Shown here piece by piece: positions 54,113 to 61,830 of a stretch of 64,000 nucleotides of DNA. Location: the NCBI RefSeq assembly GCF_011405515.1, contig NZ_AP022671.1:3224001-3288000 (forward strand), in the 5' to 3' direction. The stretch is from Nitrospira sp. KM1 (lineage in GTDB: Bacteria > Nitrospirota > Nitrospiria > Nitrospirales > Nitrospiraceae). Numbering within the stretch: position 1 is the stretch's first letter; the number at the start of each line of letters is the position of its first letter. The notes beneath the pieces are model-generated. The model saw only the letters and a list, made by a program, of their open reading frames with translations, made no database searches and was not told the DNA's origin. The position numbers and the translations under genes were made by a program.

Positions 54113-55081
54113 TTAGCCTCGCAAGATGTAAAAGAACAGCAGTCCGAGCAAGGCCAGGATGAACGCCACACCGAGAAGATCGGGGACACGAAAGAGACGC
54201 AGTTTGGCGAACATACATTCGATCGTCCCGATCAGCACGGCAAGACCGGCGACCTTGACCACATACACGGCTAGTCCGATCGACAGGGCCACCGGCGTCA
54301 CACGTGTCGCAATGCCCCATGGAACGAAGACATTGGCAATGAGAGTCAGGAACACGAGCAGCTTGATGCCGGAGGCCCACTCCATCACTGCCAGATAGCG
54401 GCCCGAATATTCCAAGACCATCGCCTCATGGATCATCGTGAGTTCGAGATGGGTCGCCGGATTGTCCACCGGAACCCGACCAGTTTCGGCGAGGGTCACA
54501 ATGAAAAGGGCCGCGAGTGCCATGACATGCGAGGAGGGATCCGTCACAATGCCTTCCAGCAGAGCGGTCTTGTGGACAATCGTGCTGAGATTGGTGGAGC
54601 CGGCCGCCAATGCGATGGCGAAGATGGCCATGATCATGGCCGGTTCCGTCAGTGAGGCCACGATCGACTCCCGGCTGCTGCCCATCCCACCGAACGATGA
54701 TCCGGCATCAAGGCCCGCCAGAATAAGAAAGAACGTGCCCAACGCAAGCAAATAGACAAAGGCGAGGATATTGCCCGCAAAGTTCAAAGGCATCTGCGAG
54801 GCGAAAACCGGCACGAGCAGCCCGGCCGTCAACGTCGACGCAAAGACGATGTAGGGGGTTGCCGTGAAGATCCATGAAGCGGTCGTGGAGACGACCGGTT
54901 GCTTGCGGAACAGTTTCCTAAGGTCGGCATACGGTTGGAAAATGCCGGCGCCCTGGCGGCATTGGAGCCGCGCCTTCACCTTTCGAATCAGACCGACGAT
55001 CGCGGGCGCAACAGAAATGAGGACGATGGCCTGGGCCAACGTGAGCGCGATCGCTTGGAATATCGACTGGTCCGTGATCAT
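54113..55081 (-). CDS. hyfC-like: HyfC/HycD/NuoH-like membrane subunit
   Basis: 322 residues with about eight membrane helices. The signatures IRKVKARLQCRQGAGIFQPY and FFLILAGLDAGSSFGGMGSSRES match HycD/NuoH, which anchors the hydrophilic arm and lines the quinone or active-site approach; E/D residues in ETGRVPVDNPATHLELTMIHE are conserved. Nine bases after the HyfB-like gene. Confidence 0.85.
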   Translation of the reverse strand: MITDQSIFQAIALTLAQAIVLISVAPAIVGLIRKVKARLQCRQGAGIFQPYADLRKLFRKQPVVSTTASWIFTATPYIVFASTLTAGLLVPVFASQMPLNFAGNILAFVYLLALGTFFLILAGLDAGSSFGGMGSSRESIVASLTEPAMIMAIFAIALAAGSTNLSTIVHKTALLEGIVTDPSSHVMALAALFIVTLAETGRVPVDNPATHLELTMIHEAMVLEYSGRYLAVMEWASGIKLLVFLTLIANVFVPWGIATRVTPVALSIGLAVYVVKVAGLAVLIGTIECMFAKLRLFRVPDLLGVAFILALLGLLFFYILRG

Positions 55082-55090
55082 GACTCCCCG

Positions 55091-57118
55091 TTACAGCGCC
55101 AGCAACAACAGCATGACCAACGTCACGAACATATAAGCCAGATAGAGATGAAGACTTCCTGCCTGGACGATTCGCAGCCGGTGGGCCAGCCCGGACATGA
55201 ACGTGACGACGGAGTCGTACAGGTATTTCTGAAACACCGGTTCGATGTGGAATTCAAATCGCCGCCGCTTGGCAAAATACCGTGACTCTTCCAGAAAATC
55301 CGTTTCGAGCTTGACCGTCGGCTGATAAATTGTGCTGAACACTCGTTTGATCGGTTGCACGAATCCGGTCGCGCTGTACTCCATGCGAGGGGTCACGTTG
55401 AGACCGCATGCCCAGGTCTTGCCGTATCGATAGGCACGGGTCCCTCCGTGGAGTGCGACAAGGGCAAGCCCGAATGCTGCCGTTGCTGCCAGGACGAGAC
55501 CAAGGACAGGGGAGGAGATACTCGAAAACTCGACATTGACCGGCGTCAACGCCCATCCGCCGAGGGCCAGCATCTTCTCTGAGATCGAGGCGCCGATCAT
55601 AGAAGCGGTCACGCGGTCCATTATTGGGACTGCCAACATGGGAGCCAGCCCAAGAGCGACACAGCCGGCCGCCAGGAAACCCATTCCAATGCGCATGGGC
55701 CAAGGCACTTCTTCGGCATGTTTGGCATGGGAACTACGCGGGAGGGCCAGAAAAGAGATGCCGAACGCCTTGGCGAAACAAGTCAGCGCAAGCACTCCCG
55801 TCAGTGCCAACATGGCAGCCGCGATCGGGAGCATGAGCTTCATGAAGAGTGAAGGTATCTCGTAGCTTAAGAAGAGGCTTTGAAAGACGAGCCATTCGCT
55901 GATGAAACCGTTGGTCGGCGGCAACGCGGCGATTGAAACCGCGCCGATGAGAAAACAGGCGCCGGTCCAGGGCATTCGACGCAGGAGGCCGCCATATTCC
56001 TCCATGTTGCGGGTGTGAGTGGCATAGAGCAGAGATCCCGCGCCAAAAAACAACAGCGCTTTGAAGATCGCATGGTTGATGGTGTGGTACAGACCGGCGA
56101 TCAACCCGAGGGCCGCTAATTCCTCGAAGCCATAGCTGTGAAAAATCATTCCTGCTCCGATTCCGAGCAGAATGATCCCGATGTTCTCGACGCTGTGATA
56201 GGCCAGAAGGCTCTTGAGGTCATGCTCCATCAGCGCATACATCACGCCGAGTACTGCCGACACCGCACCGATGGCAAGAACAACGAATCCCCACCACCAG
56301 GGAAAGTACCCGCCGAAAAAGTCGAAGCATACTCTGACCAAGGCATAGATGGCGGTCTTGATCATCACACCTGACATGAGCGCAGAGATATGCGATGGTG
56401 CGGCGGGATGGGCATATGGCAGCCACACGTGCAGCGGCACAAAGCCCGCCTTGGTGCCGAAACCGATCAGTGCCGTCAGGAAGACCATGGTCTTCATGCC
56501 GTCCGGCAGGGACTGCTCCGGTTGACGAAACGCATCAAATGAAAACGATCCGCTTTCTTGGAAGAGAAGGAGAAATGTCAGGAGGATGAATGCGGTCCCG
56601 ACGTGGGTCATGATCAGATAGAACAAGCCGGCGTAGCGCACGTCGCTCTTCTCATGCTCCGTCACGACGAGGAAATATGAGATCAACGACATCAGCTCCC
56701 AGACGATGAGAAAGAAGAATCCATTGTCGGCGATGACGACCAATGTCATGGAAAGAAGAAAACCATTGAAGAGCGACCCGAGCAGCGACATCGACACCCG
56801 TCCGTAGAATTTCGTCACGTAGCCGAGCGCATAAATGGATGCAGCAAGGCTGACCAGCGAAATCGTGAGCAGAAAGAAAGACGCAAGGGGGTCGAGCCGG
56901 ATGGCGAAGGTCAAAAGAGGCAGCGTCGAGGGCACGGACATCTCAAACGGTTTGGCTGCGAGCAGGCCCGTGATGCCGAGGCAACATCCTCCGACCGCCG
57001 CAACACCGGCAAGGCCGTGCGCAAGGATGTTTTGTACCTTTGGTCTGGCGGGAACACAGAGTGGGAGAAGCAGTCCGGCTGCATACCCGACGAGGGTCAA
57101 GAAAAGCAGAATGGCCAT
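55091..57118 (-). CDS. hyfB-like: HyfB-like membrane antiporter subunit
   Basis: 675 residues, about 16 membrane helices, NuoL/HyfB-type. The helix with Glu (FFFLIVWELMSLISYFLVV) and the Lys site (GFGTKAGFVPLHVWLPYAHP) needed for proton transfer are present. First gene of the complex, 15 bases after the carboxypeptidase-regulatory-like gene. The C-terminal ~170 residues past the core carry two more hydrophobic segments. Confidence 0.85.
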   Translation of the reverse strand: MAILLFLTLVGYAAGLLLPLCVPARPKVQNILAHGLAGVAAVGGCCLGITGLLAAKPFEMSVPSTLPLLTFAIRLDPLASFFLLTISLVSLAASIYALGYVTKFYGRVSMSLLGSLFNGFLLSMTLVVIADNGFFFLIVWELMSLISYFLVVTEHEKSDVRYAGLFYLIMTHVGTAFILLTFLLLFQESGSFSFDAFRQPEQSLPDGMKTMVFLTALIGFGTKAGFVPLHVWLPYAHPAAPSHISALMSGVMIKTAIYALVRVCFDFFGGYFPWWWGFVVLAIGAVSAVLGVMYALMEHDLKSLLAYHSVENIGIILLGIGAGMIFHSYGFEELAALGLIAGLYHTINHAIFKALLFFGAGSLLYATHTRNMEEYGGLLRRMPWTGACFLIGAVSIAALPPTNGFISEWLVFQSLFLSYEIPSLFMKLMLPIAAAMLALTGVLALTCFAKAFGISFLALPRSSHAKHAEEVPWPMRIGMGFLAAGCVALGLAPMLAVPIMDRVTASMIGASISEKMLALGGWALTPVNVEFSSISSPVLGLVLAATAAFGLALVALHGGTRAYRYGKTWACGLNVTPRMEYSATGFVQPIKRVFSTIYQPTVKLETDFLEESRYFAKRRRFEFHIEPVFQKYLYDSVVTFMSGLAHRLRIVQAGSLHLYLAYMFVTLVMLLLLAL

Positions 57119-57133
57119 GGACCGGTGGATGGC

Positions 57134-58066
57134 CTACCGTTCCTGGCGGATGAGGGTGGGAACGATCTGGCTTTGGACTTCATTCGTGACGGCAAACCGC
57201 GTATAGGGACGGTCGACCATTTGATTGGCATAGAGCCGCCCGACCGGTGCCGGAATGGTGATGTCCATTGCTGTGCGCCCCTTGGGTGCGATCGTAATCA
57301 GCTGTTCTCTCGCGCCTCCGATGTAAGGATGCCACACGACCAGCTTGTAGGTGCCCGGTGGGATGTCGCTGATCTCGAAACCTCCGTCTTGATCGGTTAT
57401 GGCATAGTAAGGATTTTCCATCGCCAATCCCCAACTTTCCATGTAGGCATGAAAACCGCACTGCATGACGAACACCCGGCGGCCTTTCGACATGCCCAGG
57501 CGCTGCTTCATCGGCTCGCCGGCCAAATGTTTGTGGTACATGGCGGCGTTGCTCCGGTCTTTGAGATCGCGCGGGTGTTGCGGATTCATCGGCAGCGGCA
57601 CGTTGAACAGGACTCGCGCACCGAGCTGAGAACTTTCGTACGCTTGGATGTCATGCATGACTGGATCCATGTTCACGACGACGACATTCTCTTTCTCTCG
57701 AACGATCGTCGTAAAAGGGACAAAGCGGCAATCCCTGGCTTCAATGCGCGGGCTCGTAAAAGCGGACGCAACACTCCTTCCTTTCTCGATACCTTCGATG
57801 TAGATCACGACGTCTCGAAATTCTCCCGCCGGCCCGACATTGAACGGCTGCAACAAGCGCCAGCCTTGACCGTCTGAAATCCGGCCACAATAGACCTGGT
57901 CCGGCAGCGTTGTTAGATTGTAGCCTTTGGGTTTAGGGACTTGCCCTTCCAGCCTCACGGTACCGCGCACCATTCCTCCGTCTGCCGCCGTCATTTCTTC
58001 GTATGCCCAGACGGTTCCACCATAGAAAGAGGCCGCGACCAGTACGATTGAAAGAATGCGATGCAT
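57134..58066 (-). CDS. periplasmic protein with carboxypeptidase-regulatory-like and plastocyanin-like features
   Basis: 310 residues from the ATG at 58066. A signal peptide (HRILSIVLVAASFYGGTVWA) is followed by MVRGTVRLEGQVPKP, a cupredoxin-like middle with VVVVNMDPVMHDIQAYE, and a Cys/His region (FVMQCGFHAYMESWGLAMENPYYAITDQDG). The last part is a carboxypeptidase-regulatory-like beta sandwich (GGFEISDIPPGTYKLVVWHPYIGG). Such proteins can bind copper by His/Cys/Met; H and C residues are present but ligands are not proven. It sits between small genes and the Hyf-like genes and may be a redox partner. Confidence 0.7.
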   Translation of the reverse strand: MHRILSIVLVAASFYGGTVWAYEEMTAADGGMVRGTVRLEGQVPKPKGYNLTTLPDQVYCGRISDGQGWRLLQPFNVGPAGEFRDVVIYIEGIEKGRSVASAFTSPRIEARDCRFVPFTTIVREKENVVVVNMDPVMHDIQAYESSQLGARVLFNVPLPMNPQHPRDLKDRSNAAMYHKHLAGEPMKQRLGMSKGRRVFVMQCGFHAYMESWGLAMENPYYAITDQDGGFEISDIPPGTYKLVVWHPYIGGAREQLITIAPKGRTAMDITIPAPVGRLYANQMVDRPYTRFAVTNEVQSQIVPTLIRQER

Positions 58067-58104
58067 AGGAGGTCTCCTTTTTGTCTGCTGTCCGAGCGGT
58101 TGGA

Positions 58105-58341
58105 TCACATCTGAGACTGGAACGGCCGTCCGGTCCGGTTCCGGCACCGGTTCACGCCTTCGCGCGCCTTGAGATTGTTGGGATCAAAATCCAATATCGC
58201 CTTCCAATTGAATAATGCTTCGTCAGGCAGATCCAACTCCTCGAGCAGGAGCGCCAAGTCGCAACGGGCAAGGACATCGCCGGGGCAGACATTGAGCAGT
58301 TTCTGTAACTCAGCGAGACGCTCGATCCGCTTGTTCTGCAT
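58105..58341 (-). CDS. TPR-like small protein
   Basis: 78 residues with two TPR-like helix pairs (LLNVCPGDVLARCDLALLLEEL; DEALFNWKAILDFDPNNLKAREGV). TPRs mediate protein contacts, so it may help assemble the complex. Overlaps the upstream membrane-protein gene by 32 bases. The context suggests an accessory assembly factor; that is inference. Confidence 0.6.
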   Translation of the reverse strand: MQNKRIERLAELQKLLNVCPGDVLARCDLALLLEELDLPDEALFNWKAILDFDPNNLKAREGVNRCRNRTGRPFQSQM

Positions 58342-58579
58342 GGGCCTTCCTTGAGGTGTGTTGTGTTGTCACGGGATATTTGAGCTGGTTGAGTGCGCGC
58401 AGGTCTCGCAAGGCCCAATACACCACTGCCAGCACCAGTAATGCGATGGGCAAGTTGAACGGCCCCAAGCCCCAAACACTGCCGACCGCGAGACACAACG
58501 CTACCGCCGAACACGGAATTTCCAGCCGGACGACCTGATGCCTAGCAGGCGGGGTCATTGTTTCAATCTGTTCAGACAT
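58310..58579 (-). CDS. small two-helix membrane protein
   Basis: 89 residues with two hydrophobic helices (VALCLAVGSVWGLGPF and LPIALLVLAVVYWAL) and charged ends. No family recognised. First gene of the minus-strand set containing the Hyf-like genes; the two palindromes at 58718 and 58759 lie 140-190 bases upstream. Confidence 0.6.
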   Translation of the reverse strand: MSEQIETMTPPARHQVVRLEIPCSAVALCLAVGSVWGLGPFNLPIALLVLAVVYWALRDLRALNQLKYPVTTQHTSRKAHAEQADRASR

Positions 58580-58717
58580 TGGATGTCAGGATCCAAGTGC
58601 AGGGAAGATGCCGCAGTGTCGCTTGAGAGGATGTTGCAACGACGACAAACAAATTGCGTACTTGCATAGGGAGCATTCGTCATCCACGGCCTGTGTAAGC
58701 CAGCGTTCGTCCATTCA

Positions 58718-58771
58718 TGCAAAGTTTGCAGATCGATCGAACGCGGGATCCAAACCGCTGCAAATTTTGCA
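58718..58771. promoter_or_regulatory. two perfect palindromes TGCAAA-N-TTTGCA
   Basis: TGCAAAGTTTGCA at 58718-58730 and TGCAAATTTTGCA at 58759-58771 are each perfect 13-base palindromes, 41 bases apart (four helical turns). They lie between the sigma-54-type regulator gene and the first gene of the Hyf-like set, at a distance expected for enhancer sites. A weak TGGACGAACGCTGGCT match to a -24/-12 promoter overlaps the region on the minus strand but is unconvincing. Confidence 0.55.
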
Positions 58772-58850
58772 CGAGTCAATCGCGGCGTCCTCGCCGGACT
58801 CTGATGTGGGAGTTGAAATGTGAGATTTGGAATCGCGGCGGCGCGCCGCG

Positions 58851-60209
58851 TTACTCGCGGATACCGTACTCTTTGATTTTGTACTGAAGGGCACGCAGGC
58901 TGATGCCAAGCAGTTTGGCCGCCTTCTCCCGATGGTTGGTCACCTCGACGAGGGTACGGCGGATCGCTTCACGCTCGATCTCTTTCAACGGGGATCCCAA
59001 CGAGACGACCATGGTGCGTGCATCTTCCCGGCTTGCCTGCACCTCTTCCGGCAGATGTGCCGGTTCAATCACCGCGTCTTTCACGGTGACCACCAACCGC
59101 TCGATGAGATTCCGAAGCTGCCGAATGTTCCCCGGCCAGGCATAGAGCCGCAACAGCCGCATCGCTTGCCCAGAGATTTCCTTCGGTTGGCGGTGATGCT
59201 GGGTCGAGAACTTGGCCATGAACCGATCCGCCAACAGGGGGATATCGTCCCCCCGCTCGCGCAGCGGCGGCAGATGAAGAGGAACGACATTGAGCCGGTA
59301 GTAGAGGTCCTCCCGAAAATGTCCTTCTTTCACCGCGGCTTCGAGGTTGCGGTTGGTCGCCGCAACAATCCTCGCATCAACCTGCACGATCTTGGTTCCA
59401 CCCAGTCGTCTGAACTCCTTCGTCTCCAGTACGCGCAAGAAATCCACTTGGGACTTCAGCGACAATTCTCCGACTTCGTCCAGCAACAGCGTCCCGCCGT
59501 CGGCCAGTTCGAACCGTCCCATTTTGTTCGCTGCCGCGCCCGTGAAGGCGCCCTTTTCATATCCGAATAATTCACTCTCGAAAAGATTTTCAGGGAGCGC
59601 TCCACAATTCAAGGTGACAAACGGACCGTTTGCCCGGTGGCCTTTGTGATGAATCGCGCGTGCCACGAGCTCCTTCCCGGTCCCGCTTTCTCCCGTGAGG
59701 AGCACCGTCACGTCGCTGTCCGAGACCATCTCGACCAGACTGTATATGCGTTGCATTGGCTCGCTCGCTCCGACCATCTGATCGAAGCGCGTCCGGGTTT
59801 CGAGACGATCCTTGAGCTGCTTGTTTTCACGCGCCAACGCATGGCGCTCGAGGGCTTTCTCCGTCACGGCCGCAAGCCGTTCACGATCGATGGGTTTCGT
59901 AATATAGTCGTAGGCCCCGCATCGCATGGCCTCGACCGCCGTCTCGATGGAGCCAAACGCGGTCATGACCAGGACCTCGATGTCCGGCCACTTCTCCTTC
60001 AGCCGGCGAAGAAAGTCCATGCCTCCCATGCCGGGCATCTTGAGATCGGTGAGGATGAGATCAGCCGTGGCCGCCTCCAACTCCTGCAGCGCTTCTTCAG
60101 CCGTTCCGGCTCCGTGCACCTCATACTGTTTCTTCCCGAGGAGCGTCACCAAGGCTTCGCGGATGTTCAGTTCGTCGTCGACGACGAGAATGCGGCTTCG
60201 GGCTGTCAC
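58851..60209 (-). CDS. NtrC-family sigma-54-dependent response regulator
   Basis: 452 residues from GTG at 60209. A receiver domain (ILVVDDELN ... LILTDLKMPGMGG with phospho-Asp), a AAA+ domain with Walker A GESGTGKE, the sigma-54 contact loop GAFTGA, Walker B GTLLLDEVGEL, and a C-terminal Fis-type HTH (HREKAAKLLGISLRALQYKI). It hydrolyses ATP to activate sigma-54 polymerase at enhancer sites. It overlaps the kinase gene by four bases (GTGA), so the pair is coexpressed. The palindromes between it and the Hyf-like set are candidate targets. Confidence 0.9.
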   Translation of the reverse strand: MTARSRILVVDDELNIREALVTLLGKKQYEVHGAGTAEEALQELEAATADLILTDLKMPGMGGMDFLRRLKEKWPDIEVLVMTAFGSIETAVEAMRCGAYDYITKPIDRERLAAVTEKALERHALARENKQLKDRLETRTRFDQMVGASEPMQRIYSLVEMVSDSDVTVLLTGESGTGKELVARAIHHKGHRANGPFVTLNCGALPENLFESELFGYEKGAFTGAAANKMGRFELADGGTLLLDEVGELSLKSQVDFLRVLETKEFRRLGGTKIVQVDARIVAATNRNLEAAVKEGHFREDLYYRLNVVPLHLPPLRERGDDIPLLADRFMAKFSTQHHRQPKEISGQAMRLLRLYAWPGNIRQLRNLIERLVVTVKDAVIEPAHLPEEVQASREDARTMVVSLGSPLKEIEREAIRRTLVEVTNHREKAAKLLGISLRALQYKIKEYGIRE

Positions 60210-61543
60210 GATCTCGCCTCGAGTGTCCGGGGATGGGTGACAAGAGCAGGAAATCTCAGCCCAACGGATGTTCCACTTCCCGGCGCACTCGAAACACTGA
60301 TGAGTCCGCCATGGTCCTGCATGATCCGGTACGCGATGGCGAGGCCAAGCCCCGAACCGCCTTGTTTGGTCGTGTAGAAGGGATCGAACAGCCGCGGCAT
60401 CGCCTCTTCGGGTATGCCCATGCCGGTGTCTCGAACCGAAATGTCCACCCAGCGTTTTCCATCGGCCGGGCATGTGGTCGCCGCAAGATGACAGCGCCCA
60501 CCGTCAGCCATGGCATGGAAGGCATTGACCACGACGTTCACCAACACCTGGCCGATCTGTGTCTCGTCACCAAGTACGGGCGGCAGATCCTTTTCGATCG
60601 TGTAGTCAAGGCGGATCTTGTGCTCCTGTGCTTCAAGCTGCATGAGTGCGACGATATGCTCAATGACTTGTTGAACGTCTACTTCCCGAGTGTCGACGGA
60701 GCTGGGACGCGCGAATCTCATGAAATTGTCCAGAATCGCAGAGAGACGGCGGCATTCCGCGTTCAAGACTTCTAAATAATGGGCGGTCCTGCTGGCCACG
60801 GGGGCAGGCTCCCGTAACTCCTGCTCGAGGAGATGGAGGTTCAAATCCATTGCGCTTAATGGATTGCGTAATTCGTGTGCCACTCCGGCGGACAAGGTAT
60901 GAATGGCGGCAAGCTTTTCGGCGACGCGAACCCGTTGTTCGAGGCCCAGCCACTCCGTGACATCCTGCGCTTGCAACAGGATGCCGGCCGGCTGGCGATC
61001 ATCTCCGACCAATTCGACCGTGCTGACACGAATCGTGTGAAGTCGGCCATTAGGGCCTTCATACGGCACATCCCTCTGGCTCATATGCTGATGGTTCCTG
61101 AGTGCTCCGTGGAGCGCTTCACGAATAATTTCACCGCCGGGAAACACGGATTCATACGAATTCCCGAGCAAATCAGCGGCGTGCCGTTTCAACACCGCTT
61201 CGGCAGTCGGATTGACCGCTGTGACGATACCGCTGCGATTGACGGTCAGGATGCCTGTCGGAATGCTCTGCAAAATGTTCCTCGCGAGCCCCTTCACCTC
61301 TTCGAGCGTTCGCTTGGTGTTGGCAAAGTGCAAAAAACTGATCAGGGCTGCAGTGCTCACTGCAGTGCTGAGAGCGAGAAACACTGCCATGAAGATGACA
61401 TCCCGACGCGAAAGAGAGGCGAAGACTTCCACGCTCAAGAGGACGATGACAATCGCACCGATGGCAACGACGAACGGAATAGAAGCGATCAGCCGGAAGG
61501 GAGCCCTTCGAAAAAAAGGGGCTTCAGGAATGGGTCTAAACAT
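60206..61543 (-). CDS. PAS-containing sensor histidine kinase
   Basis: 445 residues from ATG 61543; GTG at 61573 is also possible. Two membrane helices (about 17-40 and 48-72) are followed by a PAS domain (ILQSIPTGILTVNRSGIVTAVNPTAEAVLKR), the phospho-acceptor His in AGVAHELRNPLSAM, and an ATPase domain with QVLVNVVVNAFHAM, DTGMGIP and GGSGLGLAIAYRI. It is the partner of the NtrC-type regulator and probably senses a signal in the cytoplasm or membrane through PAS. No haem- or flavin-binding motif could be assigned. Confidence 0.9.
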   Translation of the reverse strand: MFRPIPEAPFFRRAPFRLIASIPFVVAIGAIVIVLLSVEVFASLSRRDVIFMAVFLALSTAVSTAALISFLHFANTKRTLEEVKGLARNILQSIPTGILTVNRSGIVTAVNPTAEAVLKRHAADLLGNSYESVFPGGEIIREALHGALRNHQHMSQRDVPYEGPNGRLHTIRVSTVELVGDDRQPAGILLQAQDVTEWLGLEQRVRVAEKLAAIHTLSAGVAHELRNPLSAMDLNLHLLEQELREPAPVASRTAHYLEVLNAECRRLSAILDNFMRFARPSSVDTREVDVQQVIEHIVALMQLEAQEHKIRLDYTIEKDLPPVLGDETQIGQVLVNVVVNAFHAMADGGRCHLAATTCPADGKRWVDISVRDTGMGIPEEAMPRLFDPFYTTKQGGSGLGLAIAYRIMQDHGGLISVSSAPGSGTSVGLRFPALVTHPRTLEARS

Positions 61544-61830
61544 GGTGATTGGGTATTGGGCAAATCCCGCCACATGCTAGCACGCGCGCCCATGGATATG
61601 CTGGATTTTTGTCGATAGCCTTCCGCACAGTTCTCAAGTCTCATTTCTCCTTAGACGCCACTATGGCCAGAGTGGCCTCGCCCGGATCTCCGTAGACGCG
61701 AAATCACCTTGGTCAGGCTGATTTTCCCGTGGTATGAAGGGGGAATTGGCGCAAGGGAGTATCGCTGCATGCCGCATTTTATGTAAAATCGACCGGCGGG
61801 TTTGCTGGCTTGAGGCTAGGCGACCTACTG

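Noticed and set aside
53442-54380. 312-residue version of the HyfE-like protein
   Set aside because: It would overlap the HyfC-like gene by 268 bases with a polar, Cys/Arg-rich leader; GTG at 54110 fits the family length.
58698-58713. sigma-54 promoter for the Hyf-like operon
   Set aside because: TGGACGAACGCTGGCT has the GG and GC spacing but poor match elsewhere and lies too close to the first palindrome.
58851-60473. 540-residue version of the sigma-54 regulator
   Set aside because: The first 88 codons overlap the kinase gene in another frame and are not protein-like; GTG at 60209 starts the receiver.
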